In this document: piece after piece, positions 7,640-18,556 of the stretch
Layout: every line of letters begins with the position of its first letter
Numbering within the stretch: the stretch's first letter is position 1
DNA from: Thalassotalea sp.
GTDB lineage: Bacteria; Pseudomonadota; Gammaproteobacteria; Enterobacterales; Alteromonadaceae
DNA length: 51,177 bases
Direction: 5' to 3'
Assembly: GCA_022448425.1 (NCBI GenBank)
Contig: JAKVCY010000008.1
Coordinates: 1 to 51,177, forward strand
Notes under the pieces: model-generated
The model's input: only the letters and a program-made list of their open reading frames with translations
The model's database searches: none
Told to the model about the DNA's origin: nothing
Position numbers and translations under genes: made by a program

Positions 7640-10318
7640 TTAGAAATAACGTGCTAGTACTTCCAATAAAACTCCGGTTCTTACTGGTTTTTCGACAAAA
7701 CTATCAACGAGATGAACGTGGCCTACATCTAGCTCGCTATCTGATATGCCAATAATTGGTACTTTAATACCTGTTTTATTTTGTTTTTCGGCAATTGCAT
7801 CAAACAACCGAGCTTCGCTGCAATTAATCTCACAACACTCTATGAAAACAAGATCAAAAGAAGAATTATTGAGGTATTCCATTAAAGAATCAGTGATTCC
7901 GTTGTAGTGTCTAACAGTGCAACGCGACTTCATCAATAAGTCACTTATTTGTTCTTCAATATCTCTATCTTCGCAAATAATGACAATTTCTTTGTTTGCA
8001 ATAGACAGCGGCCAACTCTTTAAACTTGTGTTTGCAAGGTTTGTATCCAGTGGCAGTTTCACCGAGGCGCTTAACATATAGTTTCCGGCCTCTGGCACAA
8101 GAGAAAGATTGATATCACCTTCAAGTTGCTGACAGATCTCTTTCGCTATGGTCATCGATGTAGACAGGTTCTCAAACTCTCGTTCAGCAATTTGTGCTGG
8201 CAGATGGTTGTGCTCGTCACCCTGACTATTATCGGTAATCACGATAAAAATCGATGCGCTTCCATGTTGATGACGATGGGCTTTAACAGAAACAGCTAAA
8301 TTATCAGTATTGAATATGAGCGCGCTATTATGGGTTAGCGCCACAATTAATTGTTGAAGACGTTGCTGGTCCGCTAGCACAAAACGGGGCAAACTGTCGT
8401 CAAAATAAAACCCGACATGTCTAGCTAACCCTTCTCTATTGGCATTTAACATCACTTCCATTTGTTTTAAGAAGAGCAAGAAATCAAAGCTTTGATTGCT
8501 AAATTCTAAGCCGCCCGCTTCCATTGCAGACAAATCATGAAGGTGTTCTATAGTTTGCAACAAGCTCGTTGAAACACTGCTAATGTTATCTACGAGTTCA
8601 AGCTCTTCCTCTTTACCCTGAGCCGTTATTCTTAGCTGGGTGATCAATGAATTCAAGGCATTTATTGGTGTCTTTAGCTCTCGATTAAGATTAGCAAGCA
8701 GCGCACTTTTCCCTTTGCTTTCTAGCTCCGACTGTTCTTTTTGCAGAATGAGCTCATGCGTTTTATCTTTTACTTTTCGATTGAGCTCCGTCGTGTAGGC
8801 GGTCATCAATAGAATCAACAATTGATACAAAATACCGCCAACCGTACAACCTAGCAGTACTCCCCAGTTTAACCAATTTCGGGGTTGAGCCAGCCAAGCT
8901 TGAGCCTCAACTATGGTTAACTGCCACTGGCGACCAAACTCATTAAAATCAACGGTTTTAAACAACCGATTCTCCGGTTCCACTGTCATTCCAAATAGAT
9001 AGAATGGTTCATTCCCTGACATATCTTTAAAACTGACGGTGACAGATTTCGCAAAACTTTGTTCAGCCAATTTAGATAATGCTGGTTCAGCTTGAATTAC
9101 CGCTGCAATGAAGCCATTCACCTGCGAGCCATTTTCCTTGGTAACAAAGCCAAAGGGATTTAGCAGAGGTTTATTTAATATTGGCAAGAACAAATAAACA
9201 TCCAAGTAGGCTGACTCACCGACAATCTTAGCAAGAGGTGCAGTACTGGCGATGACGTCTCCAGCCATAGCTGACTCAAGTGCCAAAGCAAATCTTTCAT
9301 CAGATAGGAGATCTCCACCATAAACCGACAAATTGCTATTTTTACTATAAGAGTAATAAACTGGTGCGAAGTAGTCGTGTTGCTTTTTATAGTTTCGCAG
9401 TGATTGCGGGTTATCTATCGATACTGAGGTAGCTAAGATCGAACTAGCAACGCGCTCGAAATTTTGTTTCTCGCCTTTACTAACCAATGGTATCCATTGC
9501 AGAGCGACTACAGTATTGGTTTGTAGTAACCGTGCAGAGAACTCATTAAACTCATTAACAGTTACGTTATCGCTCGCTTGAAAAAAAGCTTGTAGTGCAG
9601 ACATTTGAAGCTTAATTTCTGAGAGCTCATCAACTAATGCCCGCTCTATTTCATTGCTTGCAAAATAGAAGTCATCGAATCGTTTATGTTGGTAATCATT
9701 GTGAGAAACACGAAATAAGAAACTTAATGCGCAAACAGCCAAGCAGGAAGCACCAATGACTTGATAGCGTTTATTGCGAGATATCTGTGGTAGTTCGGTT
9801 AAGAAAACGAGCACAGGTAGAAGGAAAACAGCGACTAACTGACTTAAGGACCAACTGAGAATAAGTGTATAGACCAGGCCCGATTGCTTGTGTTCACTAG
9901 AAACAGAGACTAAGACCAAGACCCCTACGGCTACGACTAAACTACTTATAGGGCCCAGTTTGATTAGAAAGCTAGCTAACTTAATTCGACTTGCTAGCCA
10001 ATCATTGTCTAACCTTTCATTAACTGTTAATTGTAGCGCTAACATACATTGCAGCGTAATTGACAAGCTCGCAATAATCGCCAGCTCAGGGGTTAACTTC
10101 ACATCGAATACTGAATACCCGACAAGTGCTACACCCAGCAAACAAAAGAAAAATGCAGGAAGTGCGGTAAGGCTTCGATAGGCCACTAATGCAGTAGCAA
10201 CGCCTGCAGCTGCACCTAAGAAATTAATTGGCGAAACAGGTGTAATGCTCCAAAAAATTATAGCGAAGACAATCAACAATGCGGTTGTCGACAATACAAA
10301 ATCTGCGAGCTTGAGCAT
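7640..10318 (-). CDS. CHASE-domain sensor with degenerate hybrid kinase
   Basis: An 892-residue membrane protein. Residues 1-205 hold about six to seven membrane segments (MASE1-like). Residues 215-475 look like an extracytoplasmic CHASE ligand-binding domain, and 482-508 form another membrane helix. A HisKA-like region (535-605), an ATPase-like region (640-755) and a receiver-like region (775-892) follow. The H-box reads ANLNRELKTP at 542-551, so the phospho-accepting His is Arg546. The ATPase G-boxes are not recognisable: DNSQGD replaces the usual D-G-G motif. In the receiver the phospho-accepting Asp position is Glu827 (VFIECC), although the EKP Lys877 remains. The frame is fully open, with GAGGGA before the ATG. 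It is therefore probably expressed but unable to phosphorelay; it may signal by conformation or partner binding. Confidence 0.85.
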   Translation of the reverse strand: MLKLADFVLSTTALLIVFAIIFWSITPVSPINFLGAAAGVATALVAYRSLTALPAFFFCLLGVALVGYSVFDVKLTPELAIIASLSITLQCMLALQLTVNERLDNDWLASRIKLASFLIKLGPISSLVVAVGVLVLVSVSSEHKQSGLVYTLILSWSLSQLVAVFLLPVLVFLTELPQISRNKRYQVIGASCLAVCALSFLFRVSHNDYQHKRFDDFYFASNEIERALVDELSEIKLQMSALQAFFQASDNVTVNEFNEFSARLLQTNTVVALQWIPLVSKGEKQNFERVASSILATSVSIDNPQSLRNYKKQHDYFAPVYYSYSKNSNLSVYGGDLLSDERFALALESAMAGDVIASTAPLAKIVGESAYLDVYLFLPILNKPLLNPFGFVTKENGSQVNGFIAAVIQAEPALSKLAEQSFAKSVTVSFKDMSGNEPFYLFGMTVEPENRLFKTVDFNEFGRQWQLTIVEAQAWLAQPRNWLNWGVLLGCTVGGILYQLLILLMTAYTTELNRKVKDKTHELILQKEQSELESKGKSALLANLNRELKTPINALNSLITQLRITAQGKEEELELVDNISSVSTSLLQTIEHLHDLSAMEAGGLEFSNQSFDFLLFLKQMEVMLNANREGLARHVGFYFDDSLPRFVLADQQRLQQLIVALTHNSALIFNTDNLAVSVKAHRHQHGSASIFIVITDNSQGDEHNHLPAQIAEREFENLSTSMTIAKEICQQLEGDINLSLVPEAGNYMLSASVKLPLDTNLANTSLKSWPLSIANKEIVIICEDRDIEEQISDLLMKSRCTVRHYNGITDSLMEYLNNSSFDLVFIECCEINCSEARLFDAIAEKQNKTGIKVPIIGISDSELDVGHVHLVDSFVEKPVRTGVLLEVLARYF

Positions 10319-10595
10319 AAAGACGTTCCCTCGGCCTTTTACAACGACTTAAGAGTATACTAACAACTCAAATCGCAAAGTTGAACGATTAACTCACAAA
10401 GCTTTCGTTCTCTGTTTAATTGCGCGTGTTGCAACACAACTTTTCTTACGCAAATCCTATGATGAATTTCATTTTCAACCATATAGCAATTAATTAACAA
10501 ATATACGAGAAATTCATTTGCAGTAGCGCAATTGCTGAGAGAGAATACTGGCCACTTTAGCGTTAATAATTAGATAAACAGTATTAGGAGCAGTT

Positions 10596-12578
10596 ATGCC
10601 AACTCGTCAACAACTGGCAAATGCGATTCGTGCGTTAAGCATGGATGCCGTTCAAAAAGCAAAATCAGGACATCCGGGCGCCCCTATGGGTATGGCCGAT
10701 ATTGCGGAAGTTCTATGGCGAGACTTTTTAAAGCATAATCCTGCAGATCCAAACTGGAGCGATCGCGACCGCTTTGTATTGTCAAATGGTCACGGCTCAA
10801 TGCTTATCTACTCTTTACTTCATTTAAGTGGTTACGACTTGCCAATGTCGGAACTTGAAAATTTCCGTCAGCTTCATTCAAAAACACCAGGTCACCCTGA
10901 GTATGGCTACACACCAGGTGTTGAAACAACGACAGGTCCATTAGGTGCAGGTATCTCAAATGCTGTAGGTATGGCGATTGCAGAAAAAACACTTGCTGCA
11001 CAATTCAACCGCGAAGGCCACGATATCGTTGACCATTTCACATACTGCTTCTTGGGTGATGGCTGTTTAATGGAAGGTATTTCACATGAAGCATGCTCAT
11101 TAGCAGGTACGTTAGGCCTAGGTAAATTAATTGCTTTCTGGGATGACAACGGCATCTCTATTGACGGCCATGTTGAAGGTTGGTTCACCGAAGACATTCC
11201 AGCGCGTTTCGAATCTTATGGCTGGCATGTTATTAGTGGTGTTGATGGCCACGATTCTGTTGCTGTAGCAAATGCTATTGAGCAAGCGAAAGCGATCACA
11301 GACAAACCAACGATGATTTGTTGTAAAACGATTATTGGTTTCGGCTCACCAAACAAGTCAGGCTCTCATGACTGTCATGGTGCCCCTTTAGGTGACGACG
11401 AGATTGCGGCAGCGCGTGAGTTGTTGAACTGGCCACACGCACCATTTGAAATTCCAAGCGATATTGCTAATGCATGGAACCAAACAGAAAAAGGCACTGG
11501 TGCTCAATCTAGCTGGAACGAGATATTCGCTGCATACCAATCAGCTCACCCAGAACTTGCAGCTGAGTACGAGCGTCGTGTTATCAAAGGTGATTTACCG
11601 GCAGACTTCGAAGCAAAAGCAAATGCATTTATTCAAGAGTGCCAAGAGAAAGGCGAAAACATTGCCTCTCGTAAAGCTTCTCAAAACGCTATCGAAGCAT
11701 TCGGTAAGGTATTACCTGAGTTGTTGGGTGGTTCAGCTGACCTTGCAGGCTCTAACTTAACCTTATGGTCTGGTTCAAAAGGTATTCAAGAAGATCCAGC
11801 TGGTAACTACATTTTCTACGGTGTACGTGAATTCGGTATGAGCGGCATCATGAACGGTATTTCATTACACGGTGGTTTCATTAATTACGGCGCAACGTTC
11901 ATGATGTTCATGGAATACGCTCGTAACGCTGTTCGTATGTCTGCTTTAATGGGCATTCAAAACATCTTCGTTTACACCCATGATTCAATCGGTCAAGGTG
12001 AAGATGGTCCAACGCACCAACCAATCGAGCAATTAACCAACTTACGTACGACACCAAATATGGTGACATGGCGTCCAGCTGATGCAACGGAAGCAGCGGT
12101 TTCATGGAAGAACGCTGTTGAGCGTCAAAAGGCACCAACGTCATTAGTATTCTCTCGCCAAGGTTTACCAGCACTTAACCGCACTAATGAACAAGTAGAA
12201 AACATCGCGAAAGGTGGTTACATCATTAAAGACAGTGATGGCACACCAGAAGTAATCTTAATCGCTACAGGTTCTGAAGTTAGCTTAGCATTAGCAGCTG
12301 CAGAGCAACTTGGCAGTAAAGCCCGCGTTGTATCTATGCCTTCAACTAACGTATTCGACACCCAAGATGCGGCATACAAAGAATCAGTGTTACCAAATAC
12401 GGTGACAAAGCGTGTAGCTATTGAAGCTGCTCACACTGACTTCTGGTACAAATATGTTGGCTTCTCTGGTGGCGTAGTAGGCATGACAACATTTGGTGAA
12501 TCAGCACCGGGTGGCGACTTAATGAAACACTTTGGTTTCACAGTCGACAATGTTGTTAACACGGTAAACAGTCTGTAA
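10596..12578 (+). CDS. tkt: Transketolase
   Basis: A 660-residue cytoplasmic enzyme of the non-oxidative pentose phosphate pathway. It transfers two-carbon units between ketoses and aldoses using thiamine diphosphate. Signatures: the N-terminal [18 protein letters not shown], the cofactor motif starting [13 protein letters not shown], the [14 protein letters not shown] segment of the pyrimidine-binding domain, and a C-terminal domain ending in [15 protein letters not shown]. Length is as expected for bacterial transketolase. AGGAG stands 7 bases before the ATG. It leads a run of carbon-metabolism genes (epd, pgk, fba) in the same direction, but a hairpin terminator separates it from epd. Its product erythrose-4-phosphate is the substrate of the next gene's enzyme. 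Confidence 0.97.
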   Translation: MPTRQQLANAIRALSMDAVQKAKSGHPGAPMGMADIAEVLWRDFLKHNPADPNWSDRDRFVLSNGHGSMLIYSLLHLSGYDLPMSELENFRQLHSKTPGHPEYGYTPGVETTTGPLGAGISNAVGMAIAEKTLAAQFNREGHDIVDHFTYCFLGDGCLMEGISHEACSLAGTLGLGKLIAFWDDNGISIDGHVEGWFTEDIPARFESYGWHVISGVDGHDSVAVANAIEQAKAITDKPTMICCKTIIGFGSPNKSGSHDCHGAPLGDDEIAAARELLNWPHAPFEIPSDIANAWNQTEKGTGAQSSWNEIFAAYQSAHPELAAEYERRVIKGDLPADFEAKANAFIQECQEKGENIASRKASQNAIEAFGKVLPELLGGSADLAGSNLTLWSGSKGIQEDPAGNYIFYGVREFGMSGIMNGISLHGGFINYGATFMMFMEYARNAVRMSALMGIQNIFVYTHDSIGQGEDGPTHQPIEQLTNLRTTPNMVTWRPADATEAAVSWKNAVERQKAPTSLVFSRQGLPALNRTNEQVENIAKGGYIIKDSDGTPEVILIATGSEVSLALAAAEQLGSKARVVSMPSTNVFDTQDAAYKESVLPNTVTKRVAIEAAHTDFWYKYVGFSGGVVGMTTFGESAPGGDLMKHFGFTVDNVVNTVNSL

Positions 12579-12599
12579 TTACCAATTATCTTGATTTTC

Positions 12600-12627
12600 A
12601 GGCGCCTCTCTAGGCGCCTTTTGTTTT
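12600..12627 (+). terminator. Terminator after tkt
   Basis: A 7-bp stem AGGCGCC / GGCGCCT with a six-base loop, then TTTTGTTTT. It sits 22 bases after the tkt stop. Confidence 0.8.
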
Positions 12628-12675
12628 ACACTATGAGCATTCGCATAGAGTTAAAACGCATGTAAACAGCAAATT

Positions 12676-13695
12676 ATGTCAATAAATATCGCTATTAATG
12701 GCTTTGGACGCATTGGTCGCAGTGTTGCCAGAGCTTTATTTGAAAATGGACGACAAGAAGAATTCAACCTTGTTGCCATTAACGAGCCTGCTGATGCCAA
12801 AGGTATTGCTCACCTTTTTAAATATGATACGACCCATGGTCGCTTTCCTTTTTCTGTGTCCCATGAAAATGACAAACTACTTGTTGCTGGTACGGAAATA
12901 GCACTTAGCCATAAAACCTCGCTTGAGCACCTTCCGTGGCAGCAATATGACGTTGATGTTGTGCTTGATTGCACCGGTAAGTTTTCTACAAAAGATGAAG
13001 GATTAGCGCAAATACATCAAGGGGCCAAAAAGGTACTCTATTCACACCCTGCGTCACAAGATGTTGATGCAACGATCATCTATGGTATTAACCATCAAAC
13101 GCTTGATGAGAGCCATACCGTAGTCTCAAACGGATCGTGCACAACCAACTGCATCGTGCCTGTTATTAAGGTAATTGCCGATGCATTCGGCGTAGAGAGT
13201 GGCACGATCACCACTATTCATTCATCAATGCATGATCAACAAGTCATTGACGCATACCATAGTGATTTAAGAAGAACGCGTGCCGCAAGCCAATCAATCA
13301 TCCCTGTTGATACAAAACTAGCGATAGGGATTGAGCGCATACTCCCTGAGTTTAAGGGACGCTTTGAAGCAATCGCTGTGCGCGTGCCGACGATAAATGT
13401 TACCGCCATGGATTTGAGCTTAACGGTCAATACCGATGTGACTATCGAAGACATTAACCAAGCGATAATAAAAGCACAAAACAACGGACTCGCGGGTATC
13501 CTTGGCTATACCGAAGAGCCATTAGTTTCAGTCGATTTCAATCACGATCCGCATTCTTGTATTGTTGATGGTAATCAAACTCGGGTAAGCCACAAAAGGC
13601 TCGTCAAAATGTTAGTTTGGTGCGACAACGAATGGGGATTTGCCAACAGAATGTTAGATACCGCCAGTGAACTGGCGCAGTTTATTCAAAAATAA
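12676..13695 (+). CDS. epd: D-erythrose-4-phosphate dehydrogenase (Epd/GapB)
   Basis: A 339-residue enzyme of the glyceraldehyde-3-phosphate dehydrogenase superfamily. The Rossmann start [11 protein letters not shown] binds NAD, and the catalytic Cys155 is in SNGSCTTNC. Epd-type features include [20 protein letters not shown] and the position between tkt and pgk. Epd oxidises erythrose-4-phosphate to 4-phosphoerythronate for pyridoxal phosphate synthesis. Some Epd/GapB proteins also act on glyceraldehyde-3-phosphate, so a glycolytic role cannot be excluded from sequence. pgk follows after 15 bases, suggesting co-transcription. No strong ribosome-binding site is visible before the ATG. Confidence 0.92.
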   Translation: MSINIAINGFGRIGRSVARALFENGRQEEFNLVAINEPADAKGIAHLFKYDTTHGRFPFSVSHENDKLLVAGTEIALSHKTSLEHLPWQQYDVDVVLDCTGKFSTKDEGLAQIHQGAKKVLYSHPASQDVDATIIYGINHQTLDESHTVVSNGSCTTNCIVPVIKVIADAFGVESGTITTIHSSMHDQQVIDAYHSDLRRTRAASQSIIPVDTKLAIGIERILPEFKGRFEAIAVRVPTINVTAMDLSLTVNTDVTIEDINQAIIKAQNNGLAGILGYTEEPLVSVDFNHDPHSCIVDGNQTRVSHKRLVKMLVWCDNEWGFANRMLDTASELAQFIQK

Positions 13696-13710
13696 TTTGG
13701 GGAGCTACAA

Positions 13711-14889
13711 ATGTCAGTAATTAAAATGAGTGATTTATCACTTAAAGACAAGCGCGTGCTTATTCGCGAAGACTTAAATGTGCCAGTAAAAGACGGTGAA
13801 ATCACCTCTGATGCGCGTTTAAAAGCTGCACTACCTACCTTAAAACAAGCGCTTGAAGCTGGTGCGAAGGTTATGGTGATGTCACATTTGGGTCGCCCAA
13901 CCGAAGGTGAGTACGATGAAGCATTTTCATTAAAGCCTGTGGCAGATTACTTATCCGCAGCGCTTAACTACCCTGTTCGTCTTGTTAAAGACTACTTGGA
14001 CGGTGTTGAAGTCAATACTGGTGAATTGGTTATCTTCGAAAATATCCGTTTTAACGTTGGTGAAAAGAAAAACGATGAAGCGCTTTCAAAACAACTTGCT
14101 GCCCTTTGTGATGTTTACGTGATGGATGCGTTTGGTACCGCTCACCGTGCACAAGCAAGTACTCACGGTGTTGGCCAATTCGCACCAGTTGCTTGTGCAG
14201 GTCCATTGTTAGCTGCTGAACTAGACGCATTAGGCAAAGCATTAGACAACCCTGCACGCCCACTCGTTGCCATTGTTGGTGGCTCAAAAGTATCAACTAA
14301 ACTGACGGTTTTAGACTCTTTGTCTAAAGTAGTTGATCAGCTTGTTGTGGGTGGCGGCATCGCAAATACATTTGTGGCAGCTGCTGGCAACAACGTCGGT
14401 AAATCACTTTTCGAAGCAGACCTGATTGATGAAGCGAATCGCTTAACTCAAGCAGCGAAAGCTAATGATGGAGATATTCCTGTTCCATCAGACCTGGTCG
14501 TTGGTAAAGAGTTTTCAGAATCAGCAGAAGCAACATTAAAAGCCGTTAGTGACGTTGCTGATGACGATATGATCTTCGATATCGGTCCTGACTCTGCTGC
14601 CGCTCTAGCAGAAATCCTGAAAAAGGCAGGTACTATCGTGTGGAATGGCCCTGTTGGTGTTTTCGAATTTGATCAATTTGGTGAAGGTACAAAAGCTATT
14701 GCTAATGCCATTGCAGAGAGCAACGCATTCTCTATTGCTGGTGGTGGTGACACGTTGGCGGCCGTTGATAAATATCAAATCGCTGACAAAGTATCATACA
14801 TCTCTACTGGTGGCGGTGCTTTTCTTGAATTCTTAGAAGGTAAAAAACTACCAGCAGTTGCGATGCTTGAAGAGCGCGCTAAAAGCTAG
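13711..14889 (+). CDS. pgk: Phosphoglycerate kinase
   Basis: A 392-residue glycolytic kinase that transfers phosphate from 1,3-bisphosphoglycerate to ADP. Substrate-binding N-domain motifs are present: [24 protein letters not shown] and FENIRFN. The C-domain carries the nucleotide-binding [18 protein letters not shown] and the GGGDTLAAV loop. Length is typical. GGGGAG stands 7 bases before the ATG. It follows epd by 15 bases and ends in a strong terminator, so epd-pgk is likely one transcript, with fba transcribed separately about 650 bases on. Confidence 0.97.
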   Translation: MSVIKMSDLSLKDKRVLIREDLNVPVKDGEITSDARLKAALPTLKQALEAGAKVMVMSHLGRPTEGEYDEAFSLKPVADYLSAALNYPVRLVKDYLDGVEVNTGELVIFENIRFNVGEKKNDEALSKQLAALCDVYVMDAFGTAHRAQASTHGVGQFAPVACAGPLLAAELDALGKALDNPARPLVAIVGGSKVSTKLTVLDSLSKVVDQLVVGGGIANTFVAAAGNNVGKSLFEADLIDEANRLTQAAKANDGDIPVPSDLVVGKEFSESAEATLKAVSDVADDDMIFDIGPDSAAALAEILKKAGTIVWNGPVGVFEFDQFGEGTKAIANAIAESNAFSIAGGGDTLAAVDKYQIADKVSYISTGGGAFLEFLEGKKLPAVAMLEERAKS

Positions 14890-14967
14890 TCTAATCCGAT
14901 TAAAGAATTCCTAATAAAGATTTTCTAATAAAGGGTTAGCTTTTTTGCCAGAATAAGCTAACTAAAA

Positions 14968-15000
14968 GCCCGAAGAGCAATCTAACTCTTCGGGTTTTTT
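14968..15000 (+). terminator. Terminator after pgk
   Basis: A 9-bp perfect stem CCCGAAGAG / CTCTTCGGG with an eight-base loop, followed by TTTTTT. It lies about 80 bases after the pgk stop. Confidence 0.9.
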
Positions 15001-15542
15001 CTTTTTAATACATGAGTAAAACCTACAGTATTGCGATTGCAGTTTCACTCTCATTTTCTCATATACATACGGTTATTCCTTCTGACCTGGCCCTACGCTG
15101 TTTTTCTGTTGTCTTGCGCTTCGATATCACCGAATAGTCATTACTATTCTCCCGTCAAAAGCGTACATTTCCTCTCTGTAAGTCTTACTTTTAAGAAATT
15201 ATGGTTTTTCTGCGTCACTCACCTTGATATGAACTGTCGTAATTTAACGTCAATCAACCATCCAAAAACGTAGCAAACGCTGTAACACACCAACAAGACA
15301 ATCATATAGCTTGTAATTTTTCGAACATTATTTTCAATGACGGCCAACTGCCGAATTAAATCAAATAAAGCATCCGTTTTACCGATCACTTCTGATACAA
15401 TGCGCAACCATAAATGTAAACTTTCAAACGGCATTACATTTAATTAAGGTATGGTAACAAGCAGCGATAAACGCTACGCCACGTACCCATACAAAAATTA
15501 GTACTCAACACTTACACCAAGACATCACTTAGGAGCAACTTC
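15001..15542. other. pgk-fba spacer
   Basis: Beyond the pgk terminator, this stretch holds one weak minus-strand ORF (15219-15434, listed separately) and must contain the fba promoter. AGGAGC stands 7 bases before the fba ATG. I see no other structure. Confidence 0.5.
15219..15434 (-). CDS. Possible small membrane protein, 71 residues
   Basis: A 71-residue minus-strand ORF with an amphipathic first half (EVIGKTDALFDLIRQLAVIE) and one hydrophobic segment (ITSYMIVLLVCYSVCYVFGW). The protein-like pattern of soluble helix then membrane helix is the main support. Against it, there is no ribosome-binding site before the ATG, and it occupies the presumed fba leader region in the opposite direction. 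I recognise no family. It could be a chance ORF. Confidence 0.3.
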   Translation of the reverse strand: MPFESLHLWLRIVSEVIGKTDALFDLIRQLAVIENNVRKITSYMIVLLVCYSVCYVFGWLIDVKLRQFISR

Positions 15543-16607
15543 ATGGCTTTAGTTTCCATGCGTCAAATGCTAGATCACGCGGCTGAATATGGATATGGTA
15601 TTCCTGCATTTAACGTTAACAACTTAGAACAGGTTCGTGCGATTATGACCGCAGCAAGTGACACGGATAGCCCTGTCATTATGCAGGCTTCAGCTGGCGC
15701 TCGTAAGTACGCAGGCGCACCTTTCTTACGCCACCTGATTTTAGCGGCTATTGAAGAGTTCCCACACATTCCTGTTGTAATGCACCAAGACCACGGTACG
15801 TCGCCAGCAGTTTGCCAGCGCTCTATTCAGTTAGGTTTCTCATCAGTAATGATGGACGGTTCATTAGGTGAAGATGGTAAAACACCAACATCGTACGAAT
15901 ACAACGTTGACGTAACCCGTCGCACGGTTGAAATGGCACACGCATGTGGTGTATCGGTAGAAGGTGAGTTAGGTTGTCTTGGCTCATTAGAGACTGGTAT
16001 GGCTGGTGAAGAAGATGGTATTGGCGCTGAAGGCGTATTGACCAAAGAGCAAATGCTGACGGATCCAGAAGAAGCAGCAGACTTCGTAAACAAAACACAA
16101 GTAGATGCGCTTGCTATTGCTTGTGGTACATCACACGGTGCTTACAAGTTTACACGCCCACCAACGGGTGACATCTTAGCAATCGACCGCATCAAAGCGA
16201 TTCACGCGCGTATCCCAAATACTCATTTAGTTATGCACGGTTCTTCTTCTGTTCCACAAGATTGGTTATCAGTAATCAACGACTTTGGCGGTCAAATTCC
16301 AGAGACCTATGGTGTGCCGATTGAGCAAATCCAAGAAGGTATTAAAAATGGTGTTCGTAAAGTTAACATCGACACCGATTTACGCTTAGCGGCTACAGGT
16401 GCGATTCGTCGATTCATGGCAGAAAACCCAAGTGAATTTGACCCACGTAAATACCTAGCAAAATCTACAGAAGCTATGTACGAAATCTGTAAAGCACGCT
16501 ACGAAGCGTTTAACACGGCAGGTAATGCGAGCAAAATCAAACCTATCTCACTTGACGATATGTTCACCAAATATCAAGCAGGTGAACTTAACGCACTGAT
16601 CAAATAG
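15543..16607 (+). CDS. fba: Class II fructose-bisphosphate aldolase
   Basis: A 354-residue zinc-dependent aldolase that interconverts fructose-1,6-bisphosphate with dihydroxyacetone phosphate and glyceraldehyde-3-phosphate. Zinc-ligand and substrate regions are visible: [25 protein letters not shown], and [11 protein letters not shown]. Length and the opening [15 protein letters not shown] match the class IIB subfamily, also called the Calvin-cycle subtype, rather than the E. coli FbaA form. AGGAGC stands 7 bases before the ATG. It completes the tkt-epd-pgk-fba order common in gammaproteobacteria. Confidence 0.96.
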   Translation: MALVSMRQMLDHAAEYGYGIPAFNVNNLEQVRAIMTAASDTDSPVIMQASAGARKYAGAPFLRHLILAAIEEFPHIPVVMHQDHGTSPAVCQRSIQLGFSSVMMDGSLGEDGKTPTSYEYNVDVTRRTVEMAHACGVSVEGELGCLGSLETGMAGEEDGIGAEGVLTKEQMLTDPEEAADFVNKTQVDALAIACGTSHGAYKFTRPPTGDILAIDRIKAIHARIPNTHLVMHGSSSVPQDWLSVINDFGGQIPETYGVPIEQIQEGIKNGVRKVNIDTDLRLAATGAIRRFMAENPSEFDPRKYLAKSTEAMYEICKARYEAFNTAGNASKIKPISLDDMFTKYQAGELNALIK

Positions 16608-16671
16608 TTCAATGTGAGTTAGCTGTGTCGTCACTCATCCAGTTTGCATAAATACCGCAGTACCAGAAATG

Positions 16672-16697
16672 AAAAAGAGCCGAGAGGCTCTTTTTTT
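16672..16697 (+). terminator. Terminator after fba
   Basis: The stem AAAAAGAGCC / GGCTCTTTTT has a GAGA loop and ends in a T-run. It lies about 65 bases after the fba stop. The remaining 220 bases before mscS show no other feature than a presumed promoter. Confidence 0.88.
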
Positions 16698-16918
16698 ATG
16701 CCTACCTTTTTTCTACCGACGTTTTTATCTCTATTTGAATTAGCGCGCATCAAACATGCTTTGCTATTTCCCGCCCAAACAGTGATTGAGTAACCGAATA
16801 CAGCTGTACTTCTAACAAAATTATTACATATTCACGCTACCCTATAGGTATATTATTTAGCCTGCTATATAATTGCTCTGCACGACTACATACCAATAAA
16901 GAATAAAACGGAGTTTTT

Positions 16919-17749
16919 ATGGAAGATATCACTCAATGGTTCAGTGACAACCAAGGCATGCTCATTGAATTCGGCATCAAAATTGTCGTCGCATTTGCGA
17001 TATTCATCATAGGTAAGCTGATTGCTCGCTTAGTCAGTCGTGGCGCTGGTAAAGTCATGACACACAAATCTGTCGACAAGGCGGTTATTGCTTTTGTAGA
17101 AAGTCTGGTCTTTGGCATCGGTGTCGCATTAGTATTTATCATTGCTATCTCTCACCTAGGCTTTAACACATCATCACTCGTCGCAATTATTGGTGCAGCT
17201 GGTTTAGCAGTTGGTTTAGCACTACAAGGATCATTATCTAACTTTGCTTCAGGTGTATTGCTTATCACCTTTAGACCATTCAAAGCAGGCGATTTTGTTG
17301 AAGTGGGTGGCGTTGCAGGTATCGTCGAAGAAATTTTAATTTTTTCAACAAAACTGAAAACTCCTGACAATAAAACTGTTATCATCCCGAACGGCGCAAT
17401 TACCAGTGGCACAATTACCAACTACTCAACGAAACCAACAAGACGAATCGACCTTGTGATTGGGGTGAGTTACGATGCAAATCTAGCGCAAACAAAAACT
17501 GTGTTAGCTGACATTGTTGCCAAAGAATCCCGCATTTTGAAAGAACCAGCCGTGACAATAGGCGTTAGCGAATTAGCTGACAGCTCGGTTAATTTAGTCG
17601 TTCGCCCTTGGGTGAATTCAGCAGACTACTGGCCAGTGTACTTTGACTTGCTCGAGAATATCAAAGTAGCACTTGATGATGCAGGTATTGAAATTCCATA
17701 TCCACAAATGACTGTTCACATGAATAAAGAGGAAAAAAATGAAGAATAG
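16919..17749 (+). CDS. mscS: Small-conductance mechanosensitive channel MscS
   Basis: A 276-residue inner-membrane channel that opens under membrane tension to release solutes on hypo-osmotic shock. Three membrane segments occupy about residues 15-38, 58-82 and 88-120. The third contains the pore-lining glycine/alanine pattern GAAGLAVGLALQGSLSNFASG typical of MscS. The C-terminal beta and alpha/beta domains follow (FRPFKAGDFVEV, VIIPNGAITSGTITNYS). Length is close to E. coli MscS. ACGGAG lies before the ATG. Its last 11 bases overlap the start of the next gene, so the two are translationally linked. Confidence 0.93.
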   Translation: MEDITQWFSDNQGMLIEFGIKIVVAFAIFIIGKLIARLVSRGAGKVMTHKSVDKAVIAFVESLVFGIGVALVFIIAISHLGFNTSSLVAIIGAAGLAVGLALQGSLSNFASGVLLITFRPFKAGDFVEVGGVAGIVEEILIFSTKLKTPDNKTVIIPNGAITSGTITNYSTKPTRRIDLVIGVSYDANLAQTKTVLADIVAKESRILKEPAVTIGVSELADSSVNLVVRPWVNSADYWPVYFDLLENIKVALDDAGIEIPYPQMTVHMNKEEKNEE

Positions 17750-18536
17750 TTTATTAGCCGCTGCCTTAAGTACTTTACTATTTAGTGGCGTTTCTTTTGC
17801 CGAAGAAAAGAAGTTCTATAGTAAAGAGCATTCATACAAAGCTTCTGCGGAGCTAGGCTTTTTGTATAAAACTGGTAACAGTAAAAGTGGTGATATAAAA
17901 ACAGGTTTTGACTTTGAGCACGAGTACGCAAGATGGCGTAGTGAGCTTAAGGCAAACATTTTATACAAGAAAACAGAAGTTGAAGAAACGGATGACCAAG
18001 GTAACGTAACTGATGAGTTTGAAACAAGCGATCAGAAGTTTACCCTAGATGCAAAAACTAATTATGCACTAGAACCAGATGGCAAAAACTACATGTATGG
18101 TAGTTTCGGTTATGTAGATGATCGTTTCAGTAGCTTTGATTACCAAGCAACCGTATCGGCTGGTTGGGGTAAGAAATGGTACGAAACAGAAACAACTTCA
18201 TTCTTTGCCGATATCGGTCCCGGTTTTAAACGCGATCGTATTATGGCTGACGGTGACGTGGAATCTGAAAATGACGACTCATTCATTGTTCAAGCTCAAG
18301 GTCTTTATACACAGCAGATTAATGAGCATGTGCAATTCAAGCAGTTAGTTCGAGCAATTCAAACTCTTGAAAGCGGCAAGAACAGTGTTTATCGCGCAGA
18401 GTCTTCATTGACAACGAAGTTAATTGAAACACTTCAAGTGAAAATTTCATTTATTGTTGATCACAACACCGAAGTGTCTGAAGGCGATAAGAAGACTGAC
18501 ACGCAGACAGCTGTGACACTTGTTTATAGCTTCTAA
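17739..18536 (+). CDS. DUF481 outer-membrane protein (YdiY family)
   Basis: A 265-residue protein with a signal peptide (MKNSLLAAALSTLLFSGVSFA, residues 1-21). The rest is alternating beta-strands such as ASAELGFLYKTGNSKSGD and VQAQGLYTQQINEHV, ending in the aromatic VTLVYSF expected of an outer-membrane barrel. The opening GNSKSGD and overall plan match DUF481 (YdiY-like) proteins, whose function is not known. The start overlaps mscS by 11 bases; AGAGGAAAAAA stands before the ATG within mscS. Co-expression with an osmotic safety valve suggests an envelope-stress role, but that is inference. Confidence 0.88.
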   Translation: MKNSLLAAALSTLLFSGVSFAEEKKFYSKEHSYKASAELGFLYKTGNSKSGDIKTGFDFEHEYARWRSELKANILYKKTEVEETDDQGNVTDEFETSDQKFTLDAKTNYALEPDGKNYMYGSFGYVDDRFSSFDYQATVSAGWGKKWYETETTSFFADIGPGFKRDRIMADGDVESENDDSFIVQAQGLYTQQINEHVQFKQLVRAIQTLESGKNSVYRAESSLTTKLIETLQVKISFIVDHNTEVSEGDKKTDTQTAVTLVYSF

Positions 18537-18556
18537 AGGTCAAATGCCTACTAATT

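Noticed and set aside
15031..15273. An 80-codon plus-strand ORF after pgk
   Set aside because: Low-complexity composition, no ribosome-binding site and no family resemblance.
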